Of a stretch of DNA of 64,000 bases, positions 1 through 8,844 are shown piece after piece. Origin of the DNA: an uncultured Dongia sp. (GTDB lineage: Bacteria > Pseudomonadota > Alphaproteobacteria > Dongiales > Dongiaceae). A program made the translations under genes and the position numbers. The stretch is from positions 124,001 through 188,000 of the forward strand of contig NZ_CAKZGO010000022.1 of the NCBI RefSeq assembly GCF_936916975.1, read 5' to 3'. Position 1 is the first letter of the stretch; each line of letters starts with the position of its first letter. A model generated the notes under the pieces. The model saw nothing but the letters and a program-made list of their open reading frames with translations, was not told the origin of the DNA and did no database searches.

Positions 1-741
1 GGAAAGGCGAGAGGTCATCACCTCGTCGAAGATGAGGATGATGTCGAGCTCGCTTGCCGCCTGACGCAAGGCGCCCAGGAAATCCCGCCGCGCGGGAAGA
101 CATCCGCCGCTGCCCATCATCGGTTCAATCAGAATGGCGGCAAGGTCCGCGCCATGCCGGCGGATGAGGTCGAGTGTGCCTTCGACATCGTTATAGGGGG
201 CCAGCACCCAATCCAGCGGCAGATTGATGGGCACGCCACCATGGCCGAAATAAAGCACGCCGCCATGATAGCCGCCGTCGAACACCATGATTTTCTTGCG
301 CCCGGTGAGCGCCTGCGCGGTCATCAGCGCAAAGACATTCGCCTCGGTCCCAGAATTGCAGAAGCGCAATTGCTGCAATGACGGGAACCGACTCTTGAGC
401 AGGCCAGCAAGTTCCGCTTCATACACATTCGGACCACCGAGCACCGTGCCGTCATCGATCGCCTTGCGCATGGCGGCCTGGATGAGCGGGTTGGAATGCC
501 CATAGAGCCCGGCCGAGTATTCGCCGAGGAAATCGGTATAGAGATTGCCGTCGAGATCGGTGAGCGTGGCACCTGCACCCTTGGCCCAGGCCAGCGGAAA
601 CGGCGAATAATGGAGAACGGTGCGGGTATTGCCGCCCGGCATGGCGCTCCGCGCCGCATCATGGCGCGCAAGGCTCAGCGGATTGGCGGCAACAAAGCGG
701 CTTTCGGCCTCGGCCAGGGCCGCATCAAGAGAAACGTTCAT
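1..741 (-). CDS. Class III PLP aminotransferase, glutamate-1-semialdehyde aminomutase-like (3' end outside window)
   Basis: Reading the minus strand from the ATG at 739-741 gives an uninterrupted frame to the window edge, about 247 residues, starting MNVSLDAALAEAESRF. It contains the N-terminal half of a fold-type I class III aminotransferase: GNLYTDFLGEYSAGLYGH near residue 70, a CNSGTEAN segment that binds the PLP phosphate, GGYHGG, and LIFDEVMTSRLS near the end, whose Asp contacts the PLP ring nitrogen. The PLP lysine lies beyond the window. Glutamate-1-semialdehyde aminomutase and omega-amino-acid transaminases share these motifs, so the substrate is open. It is divergent from the S9 peptidase, with 91 bp between the two starts. 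Confidence 0.85.
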   Translation of the reverse strand, partial: MNVSLDAALAEAESRFVAANPLSLARHDAARSAMPGGNTRTVLHYSPFPLAWAKGAGATLTDLDGNLYTDFLGEYSAGLYGHSNPLIQAAMRKAIDDGTVLGGPNVYEAELAGLLKSRFPSLQQLRFCNSGTEANVFALMTAQALTGRKKIMVFDGGYHGGVLYFGHGGVPINLPLDWVLAPYNDVEGTLDLIRRHGADLAAILIEPMMGSGGCLPARRDFLGALRQAASELDIILIFDEVMTSRLS

Positions 742-832
742 GTCTGACCTCATATTATCTGCATCAAGCATTGCCGCAGCGTGCTTCGGCCTGTCAAGAT
801 GCGCGTTCTAGCGCATTTCCATCGGAATCGTC

Positions 833-2674
833 ATGACAAAGCCCCATGATCTTGCAGCCTTCGATCCGTTCCTGGGTCAGCTGCTGAATCTCCCCACGAT
901 CTATTCCGCCGGCCTGTCGCCGGACGGAACACAGCTTGCCTGGATCTGGGCGAAGCTCGGCCCGACGACACAGCTATGGCTGCAGCCGTCCGATGGCAGC
1001 GCGCCGCCACGTTGCCTCATCGATGACGGGCGCGATTGCGACTATCTCATCTGGGGGCGGGACAGCCGTTCCATCATCGTCGGCCAATCTTCCGGTGGCG
1101 ACGAACGCACCAGCCTGCTGCAGGTCTTCCTCGATGGCCAGCCACCGCGCCGGCTGACGCCGGAAGAACCCGATTACTACATCCATGGCGGCCAGTTGCT
1201 GGCCGATAACAGGCATCTGATTTATGCCGCCAATGTCGATCCCGATAGCGGTGCGGAGATCGAGCCGGCGTTGATCTACGTGCATGACATCGAGACCGAT
1301 ACGAAGCGCGTGATCGCGCGGCCGGCGAAGGCTGCCTTCATGTGGCCGCTGGTGTCGCCCGACGATACCCACGTACTCTATGAACGCAAGGACCTCGATC
1401 CTGCAGGTTGTCAGCTCTGGCTGGCGGCGGTCGATGGCAGTTTCGACCGCGAGATCGTCAATGTCGGCGACAATGCCAAGGTCGACGGCGCCTGGTCGCC
1501 GGACGGGCAGCACATCGTGCTCGCCGCCGAAGGCAAGCCACACCGCCGCATCGGCCTCTATCATCTGAAAGATGGCAAAATCGACTGGCTGGTCGACGAT
1601 CCAGCCCGCAATGTCGAGGACGCTGTGTGGCTGCGCCGCACTTCCCATGTCGTCATCGAGGAAGTGCGCGCCGCCCGTACCCATATGTCCTTGCTCGACC
1701 CGGCGACGCGTCTCGAAACGCCGTTCAATCCAGGCGGCGGCACCTATGATCCGATTGGCCGCACGGCGGGCGGCGATTGGGTCACCTGGCATTACGACGC
1801 GCAAACGCCGGCACGCCTCTTACGTCTGGACAAGACGTATCGAGTAGAAGGCGCGTTGGCGGAGCATCCCACGCGTTCCACCATCCCTGCCGCGAACCTT
1901 GTCCCGGCCACGGATTATCGCTGGACGTCGGTCGACGGGATTGAGATCCAGGGCTGGCTCTATCGCGCCAAGCAAACGGTGCTCGGCACCATCCTGCTGG
2001 TCCATGGCGGCCCCACCCATCACGATGAAGACGAATTCGATCCGGAAATCCAGTATTACGTCGCCTGCGGCTTCAACGTGCTGACGCCGAACTATCGCGG
2101 CTCGACCGGTTTCAGCCTCGCCTTCGAGGAATCGATCAAGGTGGAGGGCTGGGGTGGGTTGGAGCAGGAGGATATCCGCACCGGCGCCGAGGCTCTCATC
2201 CGCGACGGCATCGCGGCGAAGGGGCAGGTCGGCATCACCGGCACCTCCTATGGCGGCTATTCATCCTGGTGGGCGATCACCCATTTCCCTGTCGAAACGA
2301 TCGCGGCCGCTGCGCCGATCTGCGGTATGACGGATCTTGTGGTGGATTACGAGACGACGCGGCCTGATCTCCGGCCTTATTCCGAGGAGATGATGGGTGG
2401 CGCACCCACGCAGGTGCCGGGGCGCTACCGCGAACGTTCACCCATTCACTTCGTCGGCGATATCAAGGGCCGGCTGCTGATCGTCCAGGGCGATAACGAC
2501 CCCAATGTGACGCCGCAGAATGTCACTGACGTGATCACGCGGCTGAAGGCGGCGAACATTGCCTTCGAACTGCTGACCTTCGCCGATGAAGGCCATGGCA
2601 TCGGCCGGCCGGAGAACCAGCGGGTGCTCTATCGCCGCATCGCGGAGTTCTTCGGCCAAGCTTTCGGCACGTAG
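833..2674 (+). CDS. S9 family serine peptidase (prolyl oligopeptidase / acylaminoacyl peptidase type)
   Basis: A 613-residue protein with an N-terminal beta-propeller (WSPDGQHIVLA-type blades, roughly residues 30-340) and a C-terminal alpha/beta hydrolase domain. The nucleophile is Ser472 in GTSYGGY; Asp556 in GDNDPNV and His588 in DEGHGIG complete the triad in the expected order. HGGPTHHDEDEFDPEIQYY is the oxyanion-hole region. No signal peptide is visible, so it is probably cytoplasmic, cleaving short peptides. It converges on the PKHD hydroxylase with only 4 bp between the stop codons and no obvious terminator. Confidence 0.9.
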   Translation: MTKPHDLAAFDPFLGQLLNLPTIYSAGLSPDGTQLAWIWAKLGPTTQLWLQPSDGSAPPRCLIDDGRDCDYLIWGRDSRSIIVGQSSGGDERTSLLQVFLDGQPPRRLTPEEPDYYIHGGQLLADNRHLIYAANVDPDSGAEIEPALIYVHDIETDTKRVIARPAKAAFMWPLVSPDDTHVLYERKDLDPAGCQLWLAAVDGSFDREIVNVGDNAKVDGAWSPDGQHIVLAAEGKPHRRIGLYHLKDGKIDWLVDDPARNVEDAVWLRRTSHVVIEEVRAARTHMSLLDPATRLETPFNPGGGTYDPIGRTAGGDWVTWHYDAQTPARLLRLDKTYRVEGALAEHPTRSTIPAANLVPATDYRWTSVDGIEIQGWLYRAKQTVLGTILLVHGGPTHHDEDEFDPEIQYYVACGFNVLTPNYRGSTGFSLAFEESIKVEGWGGLEQEDIRTGAEALIRDGIAAKGQVGITGTSYGGYSSWWAITHFPVETIAAAAPICGMTDLVVDYETTRPDLRPYSEEMMGGAPTQVPGRYRERSPIHFVGDIKGRLLIVQGDNDPNVTPQNVTDVITRLKAANIAFELLTFADEGHGIGRPENQRVLYRRIAEFFGQAFGT

Positions 2675-2678
2675 CGGA

Positions 2679-3353
2679 TCAAGTCTCTGCCCACATGCGC
2701 AGCAGATTGGTGTGCAGGCGAAAGGCCGTATCCGTCTCCGGCGCCTTTGGGTCGAGCGCATGCAATCTGTCGCGAATTTGCGCCGCATCCGACAGGAACT
2801 GCCGCTGCCGCTCATCGCGGACATAGGATTGTACCCAGGTGACCGCCACCAGCCGCTCACCCCTAGTCACCTCGGCCACTTCGTGCAAGGTGCCGGAGGG
2901 ATAGATGACGGCATAGCGTTCCGGCAGTTTCACTTCCTGAATGCCGAAGGGCGAATGGATCACCAACTCCCCGCCGTCATATTCGGTGGCATCGTTGATG
3001 AACACGGTGACAGACACATCGGTGCGGTCGCGGTTGTTGGCCGGGCCCATCAAGGCATCGTCCACATGGGTGCCATAGGTCATGCCGGGACGGTAACGGC
3101 TGATCAGCGGCGGGCGGATGCGGTGCGGAATGGCACCACGGCGGAATTCCTTCGACCGATTGAGGGCAGCCACCACGATCTCCTGCAATTGCCGCTTGTT
3201 GGTGGCGTCCTTGGCAACCTGCTCGTTGTTCTTCACCAGCTTCGCGCGGAAGCCGGCGGTTTCCTTACCGTCGACAAAGGTCGATTGTGCTGCCAGAAGC
3301 TTCAGTTGCGACTGCTCGTCCTTGGAGAGGACATCGGGGATGATCACGATCAT
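2679..3353 (-). CDS. PKHD-type Fe(II)/2-oxoglutarate hydroxylase (PiuC/YbiX family)
   Basis: 224 residues, the usual length for this family. The double-stranded beta-helix iron site is complete: His96 and Asp98 in THVDD, and His157 in SGTLHEV, with an Arg-containing RGERLVAV strand following that fits the 2-oxoglutarate carboxylate. The N-terminal IIPDVLSKDE and RYRPGMTYGTHVDDA segments are typical of PiuC/YbiX. Relatives are often linked to TonB-dependent siderophore receptors, but no such receptor is present here. It lies 24 bp downstream of sufS on the same strand, so the two may be co-transcribed and share an iron-related role. The protein substrate of this family is not established. Confidence 0.88.
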   Translation of the reverse strand: MIVIIPDVLSKDEQSQLKLLAAQSTFVDGKETAGFRAKLVKNNEQVAKDATNKRQLQEIVVAALNRSKEFRRGAIPHRIRPPLISRYRPGMTYGTHVDDALMGPANNRDRTDVSVTVFINDATEYDGGELVIHSPFGIQEVKLPERYAVIYPSGTLHEVAEVTRGERLVAVTWVQSYVRDERQRQFLSDAAQIRDRLHALDPKAPETDTAFRLHTNLLRMWAET

Positions 3354-3377
3354 GCGGCTGTTCCCATTTCGGCGTTG

Positions 3378-4619
3378 CTAGCGCAGCATCTGCCGTACCC
3401 GTGCCAAGCTGTCAACCAGCCGGTCGACATCAGGGCGGGTATTGTGGACGCCGAACGAGATCCGGGCGGTCCCGGTGATCCCCAGATGCTCCATCAACGG
3501 CTGCGCGCAATGGTGCCCGGCCCGCAGGCATACCCCGCTTTCGCCCAGCAGCGTCCCGATATCATGGGGGTGCAGCCCGTCCAGGGTGAAGGAAATGATG
3601 CCGATATGCTCTGTGGGCGCGCCGATGATCTTGAGCCCCGCAATCTCCGGCAGCCGCTCGGCGGCATAGTTGAAGAGGGCGGCATCATGGGCGGCAATGG
3701 CCTCGAACCCGATGTCCTCTATGAAATCGAGCGCTGTGCTGAGGCCGAGGGCGGCACCGATGGCCGGCGTCCCGGCTTCGAACCGGCGTGGCCCGTCGGC
3801 GAATTCGGTGTGATCGAGGCTCACTGACCGGATCATGCCGCCGCCACCCATGAAGGGGGGCAAATCGGCCAGGATACCGGCTTTGACATAAAGCGCGCCG
3901 ATCCCGTCCGGGCCATAAAGTTTGTGCCCGGTAATGGTGAGGAAATCGCAATCCAGTGCCTTCACGTCGAGTGCGAAATGGGGCGCCGCCTGGGCCGCAT
4001 CCACCATCACCAGCGCGCCGGCGCGATGTGCCATTGCAATGATGGTCTTGAGCGGCGTCACCGTGCCGATGGTGTTGGCGGCGGCGGTGATGCAGACGAT
4101 CTTGGGCTCCCGCGACAGCAGCATTTCATAACGCGCGAGATCGAGATCGCCCTTGGCATCGATGGGAATGCCGGCAAGGCGCAGGCGCTTGCGCTCCTTC
4201 AGCAACTGCCAGGGCACGATATTGGCGTGGTGCTCCAGCAGCGAGGTGAGGATGAGATCGCCCGGCCGCAGATTATGATCGCCATAGGCATGGGCGACCA
4301 GATTGATGCCCTCGGTGGCATTGTGCGTGAAGATGATTTCGTCCTTGTCCGCGCCGAGGAACCGTGCCACCCGCGCCCGGGATTGGTCGTAGGCCTCGCT
4401 CGCCCCCTCGCTCAATTGATAGAGGCCGCGATGGATGTTGGCGTATTCGCTCTCATAGAACCGGGTCAGCCGGTCGATCACCACCGCCGGCTTCTGTGCA
4501 CTTGCAGCACTGTCGAGATAAACCAGCTCCGGGTTGTTTTTGAGCAGCGGAAACTGCGCGCGCGGCACCAGGGCCTCGTCGCCGGGCGTAGCTTTGAGAA
4601 TGGGCAGCGGGCTCGACAT
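3378..4619 (-). CDS. sufS: Cysteine desulfurase SufS
   Basis: 413 residues. It removes sulfur from L-cysteine as a persulfide for Fe-S assembly. The PLP lysine is Lys233 in TGHKLYGPDG, and the persulfide-forming cysteine is Cys371 in RAGHHCAQP, the signature that separates SufS/CsdA (group II) from IscS. The N-terminal NIHRGLYQLSE and THNATEGIN segments are also characteristic. No sufBCDE genes are adjacent, so this is a solitary copy as far as the window shows. A CsdA-like or selenocysteine-lyase role cannot be excluded. Confidence 0.9.
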   Translation of the reverse strand: MSSPLPILKATPGDEALVPRAQFPLLKNNPELVYLDSAASAQKPAVVIDRLTRFYESEYANIHRGLYQLSEGASEAYDQSRARVARFLGADKDEIIFTHNATEGINLVAHAYGDHNLRPGDLILTSLLEHHANIVPWQLLKERKRLRLAGIPIDAKGDLDLARYEMLLSREPKIVCITAAANTIGTVTPLKTIIAMAHRAGALVMVDAAQAAPHFALDVKALDCDFLTITGHKLYGPDGIGALYVKAGILADLPPFMGGGGMIRSVSLDHTEFADGPRRFEAGTPAIGAALGLSTALDFIEDIGFEAIAAHDAALFNYAAERLPEIAGLKIIGAPTEHIGIISFTLDGLHPHDIGTLLGESGVCLRAGHHCAQPLMEHLGITGTARISFGVHNTRPDVDRLVDSLARVRQMLR

Positions 4620-4650
4620 CGTTCAGATCAGCGCCTTATTTCGCAGAAAA

Positions 4651-4748
4651 GCCGTCATGCCCGGACCCAGCCTTGAATCAAGACTGGCCGGGCATCCACT
4701 CTATCAGCTGCGATTGTGGATCCCCGGGTCAAGTCCGGGGATGACGGC
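4651..4748. repeat. Palindromic intergenic repeat, REP-like
   Basis: The outer arms GCCGTCATGCCCGGAC (4651-4666) and GTCCGGGGATGACGGC (4733-4748) are reverse complements at 15 of 16 positions. Inside is a smaller arm containing a CCCCGGGTCAAG segment. Sequences of the type GTCATCCCCGGACTTGACCC are dispersed repeats in many alphaproteobacterial genomes. It sits between the divergent sufS and transporter operon. Confidence 0.7.
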
Positions 4749-4806
4749 AATTTATTTTTGTACCATCGGTCAGGAATTTGGCGGCCCGCATCACCCACAG
4801 GTGATA

Positions 4807-4836
4807 CAAAGATTGTTTGCATGCAAACGATCTTTG
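4807..4836. promoter_or_regulatory. 30-bp near-perfect palindrome, candidate operator of the transporter operon
   Basis: The 30 bp centred between 4821 and 4822 are self-complementary at 28 of 30 positions, with a perfect core GTTTGCATGCAAAC. A CATAAT -10-like hexamer follows at 4849-4854, placing a likely transcription start near 4861 and the palindrome over the -35 region, where a repressor would act. The cognate regulator is not in the window; the dyad is in the style of GntR- or LacI-family sites, but that is inference. Confidence 0.75.
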
Positions 4837-4912
4837 CTTGAACGGGACCATAATCCATGTTTTGCTCGACACTGATGGCACCGCTCCGTGTGCCACTGGA
4901 GGAGGGCAGAAA

Positions 4913-6028
4913 ATGACTGGGAAGACGCGGGACGGTAAGGGCAGCTTCGGCAGGGTGTCGCGGCGCCAATTTGTGGCCGGTGCTTCGGCATTGGGCGTTG
5001 CGGCGGGGCTTACCCCGTTCGGCAGCCGGCAAGCGATGGCTGCCGGTGAAGTGAAGGTGTTGAACTGGCAAGGCTACGGCACGGACGAGAAATGGGCGCT
5101 TGAAGCGTTCAAGAAGGCGACCGGCCTCGACGTGGTCCATGAATATTACAACTCCGAATCGGAGATGATCACCAAGCTGCAGACCAATCCCGGCGCCTAT
5201 GACGTCATCGTCACCAATTCCGCCTGGAATGATCGTGCGTCGGAACTGGGCGTCATCCAGCCGATCGACACGGCGCAGATCAGCCATTTCGGCGACCTCA
5301 ACCCCGCGTTTCGTGATTCGGACCTGCTCGGCGCCGATGGCAAGGTCTACGGTGTTTCCTGGGTCTGGGGCATCACGGCCGTTGCCTATTCGACCGAGGT
5401 GTTCAAGGAAACGCCGAAATCGCTCGAAGCTCTGTGGGACGCGAAGAACGCCAAGCGCGTCTCGTTCCGCGACGATGCGATCGAGGCGGTAAGCTTCGCG
5501 GCTATCGCCACCGGCCAGGACATGAACCACCCCAAGGACCTCGCCAAGGTGAAGGAAAAGCTTCTCGCCTTGAAGCCGAACCTCGCCATGCTGTGGTCGT
5601 CGGAAGATGATTGGAACAAACAATTCCAGGCCAAGGCGTTCGACATTTCGATCTATTGGAGCGGCTCGGCGCTGCGCAGCAAGAACAACTTCAAGCTGCC
5701 GGTCGGCTTTGTCGTGCCGGATGAGGGCGCCGTAGGCTGGTTCGACGGCCTTGCCATCGGCAAGGACGCGCCCAATGCCGAGGGTGCCCACAAGTTTATC
5801 GATTACATGATCGATCCGACCTTCTACGTCGAATGGGCCACCAAGGTTGGTGCGCCGGCTTCCGCCAACAATGCGGCGATGGGAGCCTTGCCGGAGAGCG
5901 ACGACAAGACCCTCTATTCGGACCAGGCTGCCATCAAGCGGCTGCAGTTCATGGCCCCGCTCACCGATGAAGAGCGCCAGGCCTATTCGGATCTCTGGGC
6001 TGAAGTGAAGACCGAGTTCGCCAAGTAA
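4913..6028 (+). CDS. TAT-exported substrate-binding protein of a spermidine/putrescine-type ABC transporter
   Basis: 371 residues from the ATG at 4913, which follows GGAGGAGGG with good spacing; an upstream in-frame start at 4817 would precede the likely transcription start and lacks such a site. The N-terminus has a twin-arginine signal, SRRQFVAG at residues 16-23, a hydrophobic stretch and an AMAA cleavage region near 41-44. The mature protein begins VKVLNWQGYGTDEK, as in PotD/PotF-like solute-binding proteins. It should deliver ligand to the two downstream permeases. The real ligand is uncertain: neighbouring glycosidase and ribokinase genes hint at a glycosylated compound rather than a simple polyamine. 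Confidence 0.88.
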   Translation: MTGKTRDGKGSFGRVSRRQFVAGASALGVAAGLTPFGSRQAMAAGEVKVLNWQGYGTDEKWALEAFKKATGLDVVHEYYNSESEMITKLQTNPGAYDVIVTNSAWNDRASELGVIQPIDTAQISHFGDLNPAFRDSDLLGADGKVYGVSWVWGITAVAYSTEVFKETPKSLEALWDAKNAKRVSFRDDAIEAVSFAAIATGQDMNHPKDLAKVKEKLLALKPNLAMLWSSEDDWNKQFQAKAFDISIYWSGSALRSKNNFKLPVGFVVPDEGAVGWFDGLAIGKDAPNAEGAHKFIDYMIDPTFYVEWATKVGAPASANNAAMGALPESDDKTLYSDQAAIKRLQFMAPLTDEERQAYSDLWAEVKTEFAK

Positions 6029-6050
6029 ACGCGGCTCGCGCATGAACGAG

Positions 6051-6084
6051 GGGCGCCGCGCCAGATTGAAATGGCGCGGCGTCC
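6051..6084 (+). other. Intercistronic hairpin after the binding-protein gene
   Basis: CGCCGCGCCA (6054-6063) pairs perfectly with TGGCGCGGCG (6072-6081) around an 8-nt loop; three further pairs, one G-U, extend the stem to 13 bp. No T-run follows, so it is not a classical terminator. A hairpin between the binding-protein gene and the permease genes is a known way to stabilise the upstream mRNA and keep binding protein in excess. Confidence 0.6.
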
Positions 6085-6102
6085 ACGTTCGAAGGATTCT
6101 GC

Positions 6103-6966
6103 ATGACACCGACGACGCGCACGCGCTGGGCCATTCTCGGCCTGACAGGACCGGCATATCTCTGGCTGGCCTGCACGATCTTCCTGCCGATCGCCGCGAT
6201 GCTGGCGCTGAGCTTTCTCGATAAATCGCCACTTGTCCCCAAGCCAGCGAGCTTCACCCTTGCCAATTACGGCGCCTTCTTCGGCAAGCCGTTCTATTGG
6301 TCGCTGACGCGCTGGTCTATCGAACTCGGCTTCTGGGTCACCCTGTTCTCGTTCCTGATCGGCTATCCCGCCGCCTATGCGCTGGCCAAGCGCGTCAAGG
6401 GCCGCTGGCGCGAAGCGATCTTCCTGCTCATCGTGCTGCCGTTCTGGTCGAATGCGCTGGTGCGCATCTTCTCCTGGACCATGGTGCTGCGCCCGAACGG
6501 CATCATCGATCTCGGCGTGCAATCGGTCTTGCCCGGCGCACCCACGGTCGATCTGCTGTTCACCTATCCCGCCGTCATCATCGGCCTGGTGCACTCTTAT
6601 CTCCCTTACATGATCCTCACCTGCTACATCGCGCTGCAGGCGATCGATGACAGCCTGATCGAAGCCGGCCGGTCTTTGGGGGCCAACAAACTCACCACCT
6701 TCCGCCGCGTGGTGTTGCCGCTCAGCCTGCCCGGCATCATCTCAGGGTCAGCCCTCATCTTCGTGCCCGTGATCGGCTCCTTCATGGAGCCGCGTATTCT
6801 GGGCGGCACCAAGGGGGCGACACTCGGCATGAATATCGAGGAGCAATTCACCGTGACGGCAAACTGGCCGCTGGGCGCCGCACTTTCCTTCATCCTGCTG
6901 GCGATCGTGCTCGTCATCTTCGGCATGCTCTATCCCTTCTTGCGCAAACAGAGCGGTGCCGCATGA
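6103..6966 (+). CDS. ABC transporter permease, PotB-like
   Basis: 287 residues with about six hydrophobic helices. The EAA loop that docks the ATPase is EAGRSLGANKLTTFRRVVLPLSLPGI (near residue 188), typical of the PotB/PotH branch. An AAGGAT ribosome-binding site stands six bases before the ATG. It forms the translocation channel with the next permease, whose start overlaps this stop by 4 bp (ATGA), so the two are translationally coupled. Confidence 0.92.
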   Translation: MTPTTRTRWAILGLTGPAYLWLACTIFLPIAAMLALSFLDKSPLVPKPASFTLANYGAFFGKPFYWSLTRWSIELGFWVTLFSFLIGYPAAYALAKRVKGRWREAIFLLIVLPFWSNALVRIFSWTMVLRPNGIIDLGVQSVLPGAPTVDLLFTYPAVIIGLVHSYLPYMILTCYIALQAIDDSLIEAGRSLGANKLTTFRRVVLPLSLPGIISGSALIFVPVIGSFMEPRILGGTKGATLGMNIEEQFTVTANWPLGAALSFILLAIVLVIFGMLYPFLRKQSGAA

Positions 6967-7778
6967 AGAACTTTGCCGATGCGGGCATCCGCTTCTATCT
7001 CATCCTGGTGCTGGTCTTTCTCTATCTGCCGATCCTGGTGATGGCGCTCCTTGCCTTCAATAAATCGCCGCTCTATGCGCTGCCGTTCGAATTCGACCTG
7101 GTGTGGTTCAAGGCGCTGGCGGAAAACGACCGGCTGCTGAAAGCCGGGCTCAACAGCGTGCTTATCGCGCTTGCCAATACGGTGATCGCGACGTCGCTGG
7201 GCACCATGGCCGCCGTGGCCTTCGGCCGCTACACCTTCCGCGGCAAGACCATGATGCAGGCGCTGCTCTTCCCGCCCATCGCCATTCCATGGCTGGTGAT
7301 CGGCACGGCGATGCTGGTGTTCTTCTTCTGGATCGGGCGTGCGATCGGCTATCCCGGCATCGCCCGGGGCCTGCACGCGATCCTGCTGGGGCACGTCGCC
7401 CTGTCGCTGCCCTATGTGATCTTCGTTGTCGGAGCCAGGCTCAACGACTATCCAAAGGCGCTTGAGGAAGCTGCGGCAACCTTGGGGGCGACGCCCTGGC
7501 AGGTGTTCCGCCGCATCTCTGTGCCCATTCTGGCACCCGGCGTGGTCGCGGCATCCTTGTTCGCCTTCGCGGTCTCGTTCGATCAATTCGTAATTTCGTA
7601 TTTCCTGGCCCCACCCGGCGTCACCACCTTGCCGGTCGAGATTTATACCTCGATCCGCAAGGGCTTCACGCCGGAAATCAATGCCATCTCGACCATCATC
7701 ATTCTGGTGTCGATGGGCTTGATGCTGATCGTGGCCAGGTTCTATCGCTTCGGTGGGGAGAGGTCGGGTAATGAGTGA
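6963..7778 (+). CDS. ABC transporter permease, PotC-like
   Basis: 271 residues, six predicted membrane helices. The EAA motif EEAAATLGATPWQVFRRISVPILAPGV lies near residue 165, and the C-terminal FDQFVISYFLAPPGVTTLPVEIYTSIRKG segment is characteristic of PotC/PotI. Start and stop overlap both neighbours (4 bp upstream, 8 bp downstream), showing a tightly coupled operon. Confidence 0.92.
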   Translation: MKNFADAGIRFYLILVLVFLYLPILVMALLAFNKSPLYALPFEFDLVWFKALAENDRLLKAGLNSVLIALANTVIATSLGTMAAVAFGRYTFRGKTMMQALLFPPIAIPWLVIGTAMLVFFFWIGRAIGYPGIARGLHAILLGHVALSLPYVIFVVGARLNDYPKALEEAAATLGATPWQVFRRISVPILAPGVVAASLFAFAVSFDQFVISYFLAPPGVTTLPVEIYTSIRKGFTPEINAISTIIILVSMGLMLIVARFYRFGGERSGNE

Positions 7779-8844
7779 AGTTGCCGTCAAGGGCGCCGTC
7801 AAACGATACGGGCCCATCGCCGCCTTGGATGGCGTCGATCTGACCTTCGCCGATGGCGAATTCTTCGGGCTGTTGGGACCATCCGGTTCCGGCAAGACGA
7901 CCCTGCTGCGCGCCATCGCCGGCTTCATCGAATTGGATGCGGGCGAGATCCGCATCGACGGCACCGACATCTCGCGGATCCCCGTGCATCAGCGCAATAT
8001 CGGCATGGTGTTCCAGAACTACGCCCTGTTTCCGCATATGAATGTAGCCGAGAACATCGCCTTCGGCCTCGACGTCCGCAATGTGCCGGCTGCCGAGATC
8101 AAGCAGCGTGTCGGCGAAAGCCTCGATCTGGTGCGCCTCGCCGGTCTCGAGCAGCGCCGGCCCAAACAATTGTCCGGTGGCCAGCAACAGCGTGTCGCGC
8201 TCGCGCGTGCGCTGGTGACGCGACCGCAGGTGCTGCTGCTGGACGAGCCGCTGAGTGCGCTCGACAAGCATCTCCGCCAAGAAATGCAGGTGGAACTCCG
8301 CCGCATCCAGCGCCAGATCGGCATCACCACCATCTTCGTGACACATGACCAGGAAGAGGCGCTGACCCTCTCCGACCGCGTCGCCATCTTCAACAAGGGC
8401 CAGGTCGTTCAGGCCGGCAGTCCGCGCGTCGTCTATGAACGCCCCGTCGACCGTTTCGCGGCAGGCTTCCTGGGCGAAGCGAACTTCCTCGATGGCCGGG
8501 TGAGCGGCATCGCCGGCGGTGTTGCCCGTGTGGCACTCAGCACCGGCGGCGAAGTGCTGACACCGGCCAATGAGCTTGGCGTCAACGATGCTGTCCTCAT
8601 CGCCTTGCGGCCGGAAAAAATCAGCATCGACCCCGCGCCGGCAGGTGTTGCCGCCATGCCCAACCGGATTCTGGGCACGGTCAGTGCGGCGATCTTCTCC
8701 GGCTCCAGCCTCACCTATCGCATCGCCGTGGGTGACCGCATCTTCATCGTGTTCGAACAGAACAAAAGCCGGGCACCTTTGCCTGAACACAGCACGGTCA
8801 TGTTGGAATGGCCGACTGCCGACAACGTCGTGGTGAAATCTTGA
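7771..8844 (+). CDS. ABC transporter ATP-binding protein, PotA-like
   Basis: 357 residues from the ATG at 7771; a longer in-frame start at 7753 would extend further into the permease gene. Walker A GPSGSGKTT is at residues 37-45, the Q-loop in MVFQNYALFPHM, the signature LSGGQQQRVALARAL, Walker B VLLLDEPLSALD, and the switch His in FVTHDQEEA. A TOBE-type domain follows after about residue 240 (RPEKISIDP). It energises the two PotB/C-like permeases. Confidence 0.93.
   Translation: MSEVAVKGAVKRYGPIAALDGVDLTFADGEFFGLLGPSGSGKTTLLRAIAGFIELDAGEIRIDGTDISRIPVHQRNIGMVFQNYALFPHMNVAENIAFGLDVRNVPAAEIKQRVGESLDLVRLAGLEQRRPKQLSGGQQQRVALARALVTRPQVLLLDEPLSALDKHLRQEMQVELRRIQRQIGITTIFVTHDQEEALTLSDRVAIFNKGQVVQAGSPRVVYERPVDRFAAGFLGEANFLDGRVSGIAGGVARVALSTGGEVLTPANELGVNDAVLIALRPEKISIDPAPAGVAAMPNRILGTVSAAIFSGSSLTYRIAVGDRIFIVFEQNKSRAPLPEHSTVMLEWPTADNVVVKS

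Noticed and set aside
4655-6232. A 525-codon open frame antisense to the binding-protein gene
   Set aside because: It lies over a gene with a clear twin-arginine signal and family motifs and has no motif of its own.
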